NCBI RefSeq assembly: GCF_014650455.1
Contig: NZ_BMUZ01000007.1
Location: forward strand, 302,388-366,387
Direction of reading: 5' to 3'
Length of the DNA stretch: 64,000 nucleotides
Origin: Streptomyces xanthochromogenes
GTDB taxonomy: Bacteria; Actinomycetota; Actinomycetes; Streptomycetales; Streptomycetaceae
Part shown: positions 44,243 through 53,114 of the stretch, one piece after another
Layout of the letters: every line of letters begins with the position of its first letter
Position numbering within the stretch: the first letter of the stretch is position 1
The notes under the pieces: model-generated
Databases searched by the model: none
What the model saw: the letters and a program-made list of their open reading frames with translations, nothing else
What the model was told of the DNA's origin: nothing
Program-made: the position numbers and the translations under genes

Positions 44243-44434
44243 CGTGGTCAATCTCCTGCTTCGCTGGTGCTGGGAGGTCACGCCCGAATCCCCCGTAACG
44301 TGAGCAATTCAGATTGTCCCACGCACCCTGGGCCACCCGCCCGTCCTGCTACTCCGACCATCATGGGGGGCGGGTCTTCCGACCCTTCCGCCGGGCCTTT
44401 CGTCCGGCGGGCGTCCTATCCATTGGCAGAGGTA

Positions 44435-44463
44435 TTGTCAAGGGGGCAAGACCGCCCTATATG
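44435..44463 (+). promoter_or_regulatory. Candidate pta-ackA promoter
   Basis: TTGTCA (44435-44440), 17-bp spacer, TATATG (44458-44463). Transcription would start near 44470, leaving a ~29-nt leader with ACGGGAGA before GTG 44499. Confidence 0.6.
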
Positions 44464-44498
44464 GACAATTTCCTGCGATGCAGAACGGGAGAGCACGC

Positions 44499-46585
44499 GT
44501 GACGCGCAGCGTGTACGTGACCGGGATCGACCGGGGAGACGGCCGCCAGGTCATCGAGCTGGGAGTCATGGAGCTCCTGACCCGCCAGGTGGACCGGGTG
44601 GGCGTCTTCCGCCCCTTGGTGCACGACGGACCGGACCGCCTGTTCGATCTGCTCCGCGCCCGCTACCGGCTGGCGCAGGACGCCGCCACGGTGTACGGGA
44701 TGGACTACCACGAGGCGTCCGCGCTCCAGGCGGAGCAGGGTACCGACGAACTCGTCTCACGGCTCGTCGACCGCTTCCACCGGGTGGCCCGCGACTACGA
44801 GGTCGTCCTGGTCCTCGGCACCGACTTCGCCGACACCCAGCTCCCCGACGAGCTGGCGCTCAACGCACGGCTCGCCAACGAGTTCGGCGCCTCGGTGATA
44901 CCGGTGGTCGGCGGCCAGGGCCAGACCGCCGAGTCGGTACGGGCCGAGGCGCGCAACGCGTACCGGGCCTACGACGGGCTCGGCTGCGATGTGCTCGCCA
45001 TGGTGGTCAACCGGGTCGCCCCGGTCGACCGGGGCGAGATCGAGGAGCGCCTGAAGGCCCGCCTCCCCGTGCCCTGCTACGTCCTGCCGGACGAGCCCGC
45101 GCTCTCGGCGCCCACGGTCGCCCAGATCACCGCCGCCCTGGACGGCACGGTGCTGCTCGGCGACGACGCGGGGCTCGCGCGCGACGCCCTCGACTTCGTC
45201 TTCGGCGGCGCCATGCTGCCGAACTTCCTCAACGCGCTGACCCCGGGCTGTCTGGTCGTGACCCCGGGAGACCGCTCGGACCTGGTGGTCGGTTCGCTCG
45301 CCGCGCACAGCGCCGGCACACCGCCGATCGCGGGCGTGCTGCTCACGCTCGACGAGCGGCCCGGCGAGGCGATCCTGACCCTGGCCGACCGGCTCGCGCC
45401 GGGCACCCCGGTGGTCGCGGTGAGCCACGGCTCCTTCCCCACCGCGCAGGAACTCTTCGCCCTGGAAGGCAAGTTGAACGCGGCAACCCCCCGCAAGGCG
45501 GAGACCGCGCTCGGCCTCTTCGAGCGGCACGTGGACACCGCCGACCTGCTGCGCCGGGTCTCGGTGGCCCGCAGCGGCCGGGTCACCCCGATGATGTTCG
45601 AGCACGTGCTCCTGGAGCAGGCCCGCGCCCACCGGCGCCGGGTCGTGCTGCCCGAGGGCACCGAGGACCGGGTGCTGCGGGCCGCCGATGTGCTGCTGCG
45701 CCGGGACGTGTGCGAGCTGACGCTGCTCGGTGACGTGGAGGCGATCCGCAAGAAGGCCGCGGACCTCGGCATCGACGTCACCAAGTGCCAGATCATCGAC
45801 CCCCAGACCTCCGAGCTGCGCCAGCAGTTCGCCGAGCGCTACGCGCAGCTGCGCGCCCACAAGGGCGTGACCGTGGAGCTGGCGTACGACGTGGTCGCGG
45901 ACGTGAACTACTTCGGCACGCTGATGGTCCAGGAGGGCCTGGCCGACGGCATGGTGTCGGGCTCGGTGCACTCCACCGCCGCGACCATCCGCCCGCCTTC
46001 GAGATCATCAAGACCAAGCCGGACGCCTCGATCGTCTCCTCGGTCTTCTTCATGTGCCTCGCCGACAAGGTGCTCGTGTACGGCGACTGCGCGGTCAACC
46101 CCGACCCCAATGCCGAGCAGCTCGCGGACATCGCGGTCCAGGCGGCCGCCACCGCCCAGCAGTTCGGCGTGGACCCGCGGATCGCGATGCTGTCGTACTC
46201 GACGGGCACCTCGGGTTCGGGTGCGGACGTCGACAAGGTGCGCGAGGCCACCAAGCTGGTTCGCGAGGCCAGGCCCGACCTGAGGATCGAGGGCCCGATC
46301 CAGTACGACGCGGCCGTGGAGCCCTCGGTCGCCGCGACCAAGCTGCCGGAATCGGAGGTCGCCGGGCAGGCGACCGTGCTGATCTTCCCGGACCTCAACA
46401 CCGGCAACAACACCTACAAGGCCGTGCAGCGCTCGGCCGGCGCCGTGGCCGTGGGCCCGGTGCTCCAGGGTCTGCGCAAGCCGGTCAACGACCTGTCGCG
46501 CGGCGCCCTCGTCCAGGACATCGTCAACACCGTCGCCATCACGGCCATCCAGGCCCAGGCGCAGGGGCAGGAGGCCTCCGCATGA
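44499..46585 (+). pseudogene. pta: Phosphate acetyltransferase, frameshifted
   Basis: Pta converts acetyl-CoA and phosphate to acetyl-phosphate. The N-terminal P-loop-like and DRTGG domains are intact (SVYVTGIDRGDGRQVIELG ...), then the PTA_PTB catalytic domain starts. After VSGSVHSTAATIRP (about 45990) the frame is lost; the proper continuation AFEIIKTKPDASIVSSVFFM is found in the +1 frame and runs to TGA 46585. Restoring one C to the CCC at 45992-45994 (CGCCC-GCC) repairs the whole ~695-aa protein. Unrepaired, translation ends at 46283 in nonsense. A sequencing error in a C run is as likely as a true mutation. GTG 44499 fits the ribosome site better than ATG 44478. The stop overlaps the ackA ATG. 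Confidence 0.9.
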
Positions 46586-47811
46586 CCACCGCCAACCAGG
46601 GCACGCGCGTCCTCGTGCTCAACTCCGGTTCCTCGTCGGTGAAGTACCAGCTCCTCGACATGCGCGACGCCTCCCGTCTGGCCGTGGGCCTGGTCGAGCG
46701 GATCGGCGAGACGACCTCGCGGCTCAAGCACACCCCGCTGGCGACGGGCGGTGAGGCCCGTGAGCAGAACGGCCCGATCGCCGACCACGCGGCGGCCCTC
46801 AAGGCGGTCGCCGCGGAGCTGGCGGTGGACGGACTCGGCCTGGACTCCCCGGAGTTGACGGCCATCGGCCACCGGGTGGTGCACGGCGGGCTCAAGTTCA
46901 GCGCGCCGACCGTGATCACCGACGAGGTGCTCGCGGAGATCGAGCGCCTGGTGCCGGTCGCCCCGCTGCACAACCCGGCGAACATCACCGGCATCCTCAC
47001 CGCCCGGGCACTGCGCCCCGATCTGCCGCAGGTCGCGGTGTTCGACACCGCGTTCCACACGACGATGCCGGAGTCCGCCGCCCGGTACGCCATCGACGTG
47101 GCGACGGCCGACGAGCACCGCATCCGGCGCTACGGCTTCCACGGCACCTCGCACGCGTATGTGTCGCGCGAGACGGCGCGGCTGCTCGGCAAGGCGCCCG
47201 AGGACGTCAACGTGATCGTGCTGCACCTGGGCAACGGCGCCTCCGCCTCGGCGGTCCGCGGCGGCAGGTGCGTCGACACCTCGATGGGGCTCACACCCCT
47301 GGAGGGCCTGGTGATGGGCACCCGGTCCGGTGACGTCGACCCGGCGGTCACCTTCCACCTCAAGCGGGTCGCGGGAATGTCGGTGGACGACATCGACGTG
47401 CTGCTCAACAAGAAGAGCGGCCTGGTGGGCCTGTGCGGCGACAATGACATGCGGGAGATCCGCCGCCGCTGCGACGAGGGCGACGAGAAGGCGCAACTCG
47501 CCTTCGACATCTACATTCACCGTCTGAAGAAGTACATCGGCGCCTATTACGCCGTACTCGGCAAGGTCGACGCGATCGCGTTCACGGCGGGTGTCGGCGA
47601 GAACGCCGCCCCGGTCCGCGAGGCCGCGATCGCGGGTCTCGAGGAGCTGGGCCTCGCGGTGGACGGCGAGCTCAACGCCGTGCGGTCCGACACGGCGCGG
47701 CTGATCTCACCGGAGTACGCCAGGGTCGCGGTGGCCGTGGTACCCACGGACGAGGAGCTGGAAATCGCGCAGCAGACGTATGAGCTGGTGACACCGGGGG
47801 CGAATTCCTGA
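46582..47811 (+). CDS. ackA: Acetate kinase
   Basis: 409-aa ASKHA-fold kinase interconverting acetyl-phosphate and acetate with ADP/ATP. Motifs: VLVLNSGSSSVKYQL at the N-terminus, IGHRVVHGG, FDTAFHTTMP, RRYGFHGTSHAYVS, HLGNGAS and AFTAGVGENA. ATG 46582 overlaps the pta stop (ATGA), so it is co-translated with pta; the pta frameshift would break this coupling, since ribosomes would stop about 300 nt earlier. Confidence 0.96.
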   Translation: MTTANQGTRVLVLNSGSSSVKYQLLDMRDASRLAVGLVERIGETTSRLKHTPLATGGEAREQNGPIADHAAALKAVAAELAVDGLGLDSPELTAIGHRVVHGGLKFSAPTVITDEVLAEIERLVPVAPLHNPANITGILTARALRPDLPQVAVFDTAFHTTMPESAARYAIDVATADEHRIRRYGFHGTSHAYVSRETARLLGKAPEDVNVIVLHLGNGASASAVRGGRCVDTSMGLTPLEGLVMGTRSGDVDPAVTFHLKRVAGMSVDDIDVLLNKKSGLVGLCGDNDMREIRRRCDEGDEKAQLAFDIYIHRLKKYIGAYYAVLGKVDAIAFTAGVGENAAPVREAAIAGLEELGLAVDGELNAVRSDTARLISPEYARVAVAVVPTDEELEIAQQTYELVTPGANS

Positions 47812-47875
47812 CCGAATTTCCGGTTTGCCTGGACGACACCTGAGCGTCATCCCGCCCATTTGTACATTCCACCAG

Positions 47876-47889
47876 ACGGAATATTCCGT
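47876..47889. promoter_or_regulatory. 14-bp palindrome upstream of pyk
   Basis: ACGGAAT-ATTCCGT, perfect, 28 bp before the pyk ATG and in an AT-richer stretch that probably includes the promoter. Likely operator of an unknown factor. Confidence 0.5.
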
Positions 47890-47917
47890 AGCGAAACAAA
47901 CCGATAGGATCCGCCTT

Positions 47918-49348
47918 ATGCGCCGTTCCAAAATCGTCTGCACCCTGGGCCCCGCCGTCGACTCTCATGAGCAGCTCGTCGCTCTGATCGAGGCCGGCAT
48001 GAGCGTGGCCCGCTTCAACTTCAGCCACGGCTCCCAGGCCGAGCACCAGGCCCGGTACGACCGGGTCCGCAAGGCCGCCGAGGAGACGGGCCGCGCGGTG
48101 GGCGTGCTCGCCGACCTCCAGGGCCCCAAGATCCGCCTCGCGAAGTTCGCCGAGGGCCCGGTCGAGCTGGTCCGGGGTGACGAGTTCACCATCACCGCCG
48201 AGGACGTCCCCGGCGACAAGTCGATCTGCGGCACCACCTACAAGGGCCTGCCGGGCGACGTCACCAAGGGCGACCCGATCCTGATCAACGACGGCAACGT
48301 CGAGCTCAAGGTCGTCTCGGTGGACGGCCCCCGGGTGAAGACCATCGTCATCGAGGGCGGTGTCATCTCCGACCACAAGGGCATCAACCTGCCCGGCGCG
48401 GCGGTGAACGTCCCGGCGCTGTCCGAGAAGGACATCGAGGACCTGCGGTTCGCCCTGAACATGGGCTGCGACCTGGTCGCGCTCTCCTTCGTCCGGGACG
48501 CCGACGACGTCAAGGACGTCCACAAGGTCATGGACGAGGTCGGCCGCCGCGTGCCGGTCATCGCCAAGGTGGAGAAGCCGCAGGCGGTCGCCAACATGGA
48601 GGGCGTCGTCGCCGCCTTCGACGGCGTGATGGTGGCCCGTGGCGACCTCGCGGTCGAGTACCCCCTCGAAAAGGTCCCGATGGTGCAGAAGCGCCTGGTG
48701 GAGCTGTGCCGCCGCAACGCCAAGCCGGTGATCGTCGCGACCCAGATGATGGAGTCGATGATCACCAACTCGCGGCCGACGCGCGCCGAGGCGTCCGACG
48801 TCGCCAACGCCATCCTGGACGGCGCGGACGCGGTCATGCTCTCCGCCGAGTCCTCGGTGGGCGCGTACCCGATCGAGACGGTCAAGACGATGTCGAAGAT
48901 CGTCGAGGCGGCCGAGGAGGAGCTCCTCTCCAAGGGTCTCCAGCCGCTGGTGCCGGGCAAGAAGCCGCGTACGCAGGGCGGTTCGGTGGCCCGTGCCGCC
49001 TGTGAGATCGCGGACTTCCTCAACGGCAAGGCGCTCGTCGCCTTCACGCAGTCCGGCGACACGGCGCGGCGACTCTCGCGCTACCGCACGTGCCAGCCGA
49101 TCCTCGCGTTCACCACGGACCCGAGCACCCGCAACCAGCTCGCGCTGAGCTGGGGCGTCGAGACGTACGTCGTCCCGCACGTGGACTCCACGGACGCGAT
49201 GGTCGACCTGGTCGACGCCGAGCTGCTCAAGCTCAACCGCTACAACGAGGGCGACACCATGGTCATCACGGCCGGTTCGCCTCCCGGCATCCCCGGCACC
49301 ACCAACATGGTCCGGGTGCACCAACTCGGCGGCTCCGAGAAGCAGTAG
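47918..49348 (+). CDS. pyk: Pyruvate kinase
   Basis: 476-aa pyruvate kinase. RRSKIVCTLGPA start, MSVARFNFSHG, catalytic Lys and metal site in VIAKVEKPQAV and GVMVARGDLAVEYP, the family signature region SAESSVGAYPIETV, and a C-terminal allosteric domain. It forms pyruvate and ATP from PEP and ADP. ATG 47918 follows AGGAT; an in-frame upstream extension crosses the palindrome and lacks homology. Separate from pta-ackA by 106 bp. Confidence 0.95.
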   Translation: MRRSKIVCTLGPAVDSHEQLVALIEAGMSVARFNFSHGSQAEHQARYDRVRKAAEETGRAVGVLADLQGPKIRLAKFAEGPVELVRGDEFTITAEDVPGDKSICGTTYKGLPGDVTKGDPILINDGNVELKVVSVDGPRVKTIVIEGGVISDHKGINLPGAAVNVPALSEKDIEDLRFALNMGCDLVALSFVRDADDVKDVHKVMDEVGRRVPVIAKVEKPQAVANMEGVVAAFDGVMVARGDLAVEYPLEKVPMVQKRLVELCRRNAKPVIVATQMMESMITNSRPTRAEASDVANAILDGADAVMLSAESSVGAYPIETVKTMSKIVEAAEEELLSKGLQPLVPGKKPRTQGGSVARAACEIADFLNGKALVAFTQSGDTARRLSRYRTCQPILAFTTDPSTRNQLALSWGVETYVVPHVDSTDAMVDLVDAELLKLNRYNEGDTMVITAGSPPGIPGTTNMVRVHQLGGSEKQ

Positions 49349-49367
49349 CCCTCGGCCCCACCGTGTT

Positions 49368-49405
49368 GGAGGGCGGCACCTCGTCGTGGACGGGTGCCGC
49401 CCTCC
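49368..49405 (+). terminator. Hairpin terminator after pyk
   Basis: Perfect 13-bp stem GGAGGGCGGCACC / GGTGCCGCCCTCC with 12-nt loop, 20 bp after the pyk stop. Confidence 0.85.
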
Positions 49406-49435
49406 GGCGTGCCGGGGGTGTGCCGGGGCACTGCC

Positions 49436-49524
49436 TCCGGTACGCCGGCACGTGGCCCTCGTGATGTGCTGACGCGTGGCCTCCGGACGCCGGCACGCCG
49501 CCTGCGATGTGCTGACGCGTGGCC
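49436..49524. repeat. Two-copy tandem repeat, about 43-45 bp
   Basis: Two imperfect units, each CTCCGG(T)ACGCCGGCACG... ending with the identical 19-mer GATGTGCTGACGCGTGGCC (49463-49481 and 49506-49524, pitch 43). Found in the 383-bp gap between pyk and the carboxypeptidase gene. The rest of the gap (49525-49731) shows no gene; it should hold the next promoter. Confidence 0.75.
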
Positions 49525-49731
49525 CGTACGTCCTTCGGGGGTGCGGGCCACCGTGCGTGTCCGGGGCCGCCGGTGGCGGGAGTCGGGCGGGGAGCGGCGG
49601 CGGTGCCCGTCGGCGGGAGGCGCGAAACGGCGGACGGGCTGCGGCGCTTGGCCGTTCCATGAACAAGACGTGGCAAATTCCACGGCCGGACGGCTCAAAT
49701 CCGTGACACCTCCTGAGGTACGTTCGCGTGC

Positions 49732-50976
49732 ATGCGTCCTTCCATATCGCCGCAGGTCCGACGCGCACTCGTGGCGCTCACCGCCACCGCGGTCACCGCG
49801 ATCACCGCCGTCGGTCCGGCGGTGGCGAGCGGTCACCCCGCGAAGCCGGTCAAGGCGGTGAAGTCGGCCACCCCGGGGGCGCCCGGCGGCGAGGCCAAGA
49901 AGGAGCCACCGGCGCACATGTCGCAGCAGGGCGGCGCCCAGCTCGGCAAGGCGGGCGATCAAGTCGGCGCGGGCGCACCGGCGTTGCCGCCGGGCCTGAC
50001 CGCACTGTCCTGGGTGGTGGCGGACGCCGACACCGGCCAGGTGCTCGGGGCGAGGAACGCGCACTGGCCGCTGCCCCCGGCCAGCACCCTGAAGATGCTC
50101 TTCGCGGACACCGTGCTGCCCGGGGTGCCGCACGACGCGAGCCGCAAGGTCAGCGACGAGGATCTCAAGGGCATGGGCGACGGCAGCAGCGCGGTGGGCA
50201 TCGTGCCCGGCCAGACGTACCAGACGCCCGATCTGTGGCGCGGGGTGTTCCTGCGCTCGGGCAACGACGCGGTGCACGTGCTGGCGGCGATGAACGGCGG
50301 CGTACCCAAGACGGTCGCCGACATGCAGAAGAAGGCCGAGGCGCTCGGCGCCAAGGACACCCACGTGCTGAGCCCGGACGGCTATGACGCGCCGGGTCAG
50401 GTGTCGTCCGCGTACGACCTGGCGCTGTTCCTGCGCTCCGGCCTGAAGAACCAGGACTTCAAGACGTACTGCGGCACGGCGTCGGCCGACTTCCCCGGCG
50501 GCCCCAACACCAAGGGCAAGCCGTTCGGGATCTCCAACACCAACCGCATGCTGTCCGGCATCGACGGGGTGGCCAAGTACCCCGGCCTGATCGGCGGCAA
50601 GAACGGCTACACCACGAACGCCGGGAACACCCTGGCCGAGGCGGCCCAGCGCGACGGCCACACCCTCGTGGTGACGGTGATGAACCCGCAGGAGAACAAG
50701 CGCGACAAGGTGTACGTCGAGATGCGCCAGCTCCTGGACTGGGGCTTCGCGGCGGCCGGCCGGGCCGAGCCGGTCGGCACCCTCGACCCGCCGAAGCCGG
50801 CCACCGGGCTGCAGGCCTCCACCTCCGGCACGGCGGCCGGCTCGGCGGACTCCGCCGGGATCGGCGCGCTGGGCTGGACCGGGATCGCCGCGGCCGTGGT
50901 CGTGGCGGGCGGCGCGGGCGTCCTGGTCCTGACCCGCCGCAAGCGGAACAGGCCTCAGACCGACGCGGTGGGCTGA
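49732..50976 (+). CDS. Serine D-Ala-D-Ala carboxypeptidase
   Basis: 414-aa S11 peptidase (low-molecular-weight PBP). Signal peptide 1-33, a Lys/Pro/Gly-rich linker to about 85, then the transpeptidase-fold domain: Ser-x-x-Lys in PPASTLKML, Ser-Gly-Asn (RSGNDAV), and KNG (GGKNGYTT) in place of Lys-Thr-Gly. A C-terminal helix (about 375-400) with RRKRN anchors it in the membrane, the enzyme facing the wall. It trims peptidoglycan pentapeptides. ATG 49732; the last 22 bp overlap the end of the convergent neighbour. Confidence 0.92.
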   Translation: MRPSISPQVRRALVALTATAVTAITAVGPAVASGHPAKPVKAVKSATPGAPGGEAKKEPPAHMSQQGGAQLGKAGDQVGAGAPALPPGLTALSWVVADADTGQVLGARNAHWPLPPASTLKMLFADTVLPGVPHDASRKVSDEDLKGMGDGSSAVGIVPGQTYQTPDLWRGVFLRSGNDAVHVLAAMNGGVPKTVADMQKKAEALGAKDTHVLSPDGYDAPGQVSSAYDLALFLRSGLKNQDFKTYCGTASADFPGGPNTKGKPFGISNTNRMLSGIDGVAKYPGLIGGKNGYTTNAGNTLAEAAQRDGHTLVVTVMNPQENKRDKVYVEMRQLLDWGFAAAGRAEPVGTLDPPKPATGLQASTSGTAAGSADSAGIGALGWTGIAAAVVVAGGAGVLVLTRRKRNRPQTDAVG

Positions 50977-52412
50977 GCCGGGGCCCCGGACATCCAGTCG
51001 ATGACCTGAGCGGCCGTGTAGGGGCGGCCGTCCGGGCTGATGTCGTCGAGGAAGCCGAGGTCCTGCCCGATGGTCACGACGGGCGGCTCGACCGCGCCGC
51101 CGGGCCTGCGCTGGCCGAGCCCCACCGTCGCGAGCAGTCCGTTGCACAGGCACACCCGCCCGGCGGTGTCCACGGCGTCGCCGCCCTTCCGCACGTACGC
51201 GGCGATCGGTTCGGCGGCGCAGCGGTAGACGAGGGCGCCGCTCGCGGAGCGGGCGGGGGTGCGCAGGTATCCGAGGTCGCACACGGGCCGGCGGGCCGCC
51301 CGCACGGCCTCCTCGGACAGGGTGCCGGGGAGTTCGGCGACCTTGAACGGGAAGGCGGTCGGCGAGGCCCGGGGATCGTTGCGCACCCGCAGGGTCCCCG
51401 CGCGGGCCCGCGTCCGCAGTTCCGTGCGCAGATCGTCCCGCAGCCCCGACTCCTCGCAGAGCGCGAACACGCTGCCGAGCTGTACCCCGACGGCCCCCAA
51501 CGCCCGTGCCGCGGCGAGCCGTTCGGGGTGGGCCGCGCCGCCCGCGAGCCAGAACGGAATGCCGAGGGCCGCGACCTTGGCGAGGTCGGGGTGGTCCCGC
51601 GGCCCGTACACGGGCTCCCCCGCGCCATCGAGGACGAGCTTCCCGCGCGGCGGCGCGCTGTGCCCGCCGGCCCGGTGCGTCTCGATGACGAACCCGTCCG
51701 GACGGGTGGCGGGATCGCGTACGAGGTACGAGGCGAGCACGGGCAGCGAGACGATGGCGAGCACGTCGGGCCGCCTCAACGGCGTTCCTCTGGAAGGGAG
51801 TTGACCCATGAGGGCCCGTTCGGGGTCGAACGTATACGGAAGCGGCTCGTCGTCCCCCTCCACGTCGACCAGGGTGGTGACGGGTTCGGCGCGGGCGAGC
51901 GCCGAGGCGAGGGCGGGGATCTGCCCGGGAATCCCGGCGCCGACCAGGACGTGATCCACTTGTGCGAGGATCGCGCCGAACAGGGCGGGCGCGGTGGCGA
52001 GTTGGATCTTGGCGAGGTAGTTGACCCCGACGGGCCCGTCGTGGCCCTCCTTGGCGAGCCACACCTCGACGAAGTTGCCCAGGACGGTGAGGAGTTCGGC
52101 GCTCTCGCCCCGGTCCGTCCGCAGCCGGGCCATGGCCCGCATCCGCGCACCGGGCGCGACCCCGCCCTCGACGAAGTACCGGTCGAGCACGTACGCGGCC
52201 GCCTCCGGCACGGGGAAGGCGGCGAGCGCCCGCCGCATGTGCCCGCCGGGGTCGCCGAGCTGGAGCCGCCGAGCGAGCACCGCGTCGAGCGCGGTCCCCG
52301 ACACCACCCCGAGCTGCCCCCGCCCCGCCACGGCCCGGGCAAGCCGCCACCCGGACACGGCGACGCCCATGCCGCCCTGGATGATCTGGGGGTGGGCTCG
52401 GGACGCGGTCAT
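50955..52412 (-). CDS. Nitronate monooxygenase-like FMN protein
   Basis: 485-aa TIM-barrel flavoprotein of the 2-nitropropane dioxygenase/FabK superfamily: IIQGGMGVAVSGWRLARAV at the N-terminus, GYGVNYL-like VGVNYLAKIQ, DHVLVGAGIPGQ, FVIETHRAGGHSAPPRG with the His/Gly-rich flavin loop, and FWLAGGAAHPERL...VGVQLGSVFAL. Longer than typical (about 350 aa), with an extra C-terminal Cys-containing region (VCDLGYLRT, RVCLCNGLL) resembling a PfaD-like subgroup. The ATG at 52412 fits an operator-like palindrome just upstream. True substrate unknown. Confidence 0.85.
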   Translation of the reverse strand: MTASRAHPQIIQGGMGVAVSGWRLARAVAGRGQLGVVSGTALDAVLARRLQLGDPGGHMRRALAAFPVPEAAAYVLDRYFVEGGVAPGARMRAMARLRTDRGESAELLTVLGNFVEVWLAKEGHDGPVGVNYLAKIQLATAPALFGAILAQVDHVLVGAGIPGQIPALASALARAEPVTTLVDVEGDDEPLPYTFDPERALMGQLPSRGTPLRRPDVLAIVSLPVLASYLVRDPATRPDGFVIETHRAGGHSAPPRGKLVLDGAGEPVYGPRDHPDLAKVAALGIPFWLAGGAAHPERLAAARALGAVGVQLGSVFALCEESGLRDDLRTELRTRARAGTLRVRNDPRASPTAFPFKVAELPGTLSEEAVRAARRPVCDLGYLRTPARSASGALVYRCAAEPIAAYVRKGGDAVDTAGRVCLCNGLLATVGLGQRRPGGAVEPPVVTIGQDLGFLDDISPDGRPYTAAQVIDWMSGAPAQPTASV

Positions 52413-52449
52413 GGCGTATCCGTTCGTCGTAGGTCGCTCCGAAGGGAGT

Positions 52450-52471
52450 GAACCTACGGAACCGTAAGTTC
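52450..52471. promoter_or_regulatory. TetR-type palindrome upstream of the FMN enzyme
   Basis: GAACCTACGGA / ACCGTAAGTTC: 22-bp inverted repeat with one mismatch, 38 bp ahead of the start at 52412. The CTACGG...CCGTAG form is common for TetR-family sites in actinobacteria. No tetR gene is adjacent. Confidence 0.6.
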
Positions 52472-52618
52472 GCTCATCCCGAGTCTTCGCCATCCGGCCC
52501 GCGACGGACGCCGACCAAGGGTCCCGACTTGGAGTGCCTTAGGACCCTCGACGAGAGGACCCAACGCCACTCCGCGCCCCCGGAGAGCACTCCCCCTGTT
52601 TTTCGATTTGAGCCCAGT

Positions 52619-53113
52619 TCAGCGCGACCCTGGCCCCGGCCCCACTACTTGCGCACCACCCGAAGCCGGAGCATGGCGAGAGAACCCGATGTACTCGTAC
52701 TCCTCCTCGAAGATGACGACCAAGCTGTTCTTTTCGTGCGAGAGAAAATAAAGGTCCCCACCGAGACCTTCCCGAATGGAACGGATCCAATTTTCGCCCG
52801 ACACGCGACAATCGACCCATGGGAAGTTCCTCATACCGGTGGAACAGAAGAATCTCTCAGTGATCTGCGCCGATCGAAGCAGGCCGAGATGCCATTCGTC
52901 CAGGCGCGGGCCGCCCGAATCCCCATCAATGCGAACATGCGGCTCGACGACCACACTTCGGAACTCGCGCAAGGAGTCCGACACCCAAGACGGAACATCG
53001 TCGTCGCTCACATACCCCATCACCTCAAGACCGGCCAGCCGCCCCGGCAGCAGGGCCATCTCCTTCTTCTCCTTGTTCAGGAGAATCTTCTGGCGAAGCT
53101 CCTCGCTCGGCAC
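52619..53113 (-). CDS. Candidate immunity protein of the RHS toxin
   Basis: 164-aa cytosolic protein of no family I recognise: starts with a Lys/Glu-rich helix (EELRQKILLNKEKKEMALLP), then mixed alpha/beta segments (VMGYVSDDDVPSWVSDSL, LYFLSHEKNSLVVIFEEEYE). The GTG at 53113 is 1 nt past the RHS stop, with GGAGGG inside the end of the RHS gene, so the two are translationally coupled. Position and size are those of an immunity protein in polymorphic toxin loci. The gene is visibly more AT-rich than its chromosome neighbours, as such cassettes often are. Function is inferred from context only. Confidence 0.7.
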   Translation of the reverse strand: MPSEELRQKILLNKEKKEMALLPGRLAGLEVMGYVSDDDVPSWVSDSLREFRSVVVEPHVRIDGDSGGPRLDEWHLGLLRSAQITERFFCSTGMRNFPWVDCRVSGENWIRSIREGLGGDLYFLSHEKNSLVVIFEEEYEYIGFSRHAPASGGAQVVGPGPGSR

Positions 53114-53114
53114 G

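Noticed and set aside
45985..46000. Programmed ribosomal frameshift in pta
   Set aside because: No known slippery-sequence context with downstream structure is evident, and Pta is not known to use one; a one-base deletion or read error is simpler.
49240..52350. A 1036-aa minus-strand frame spanning two genes
   Set aside because: Covers the carboxypeptidase antisense and the FMN enzyme in the wrong frame; low-complexity Arg/Ala composition.
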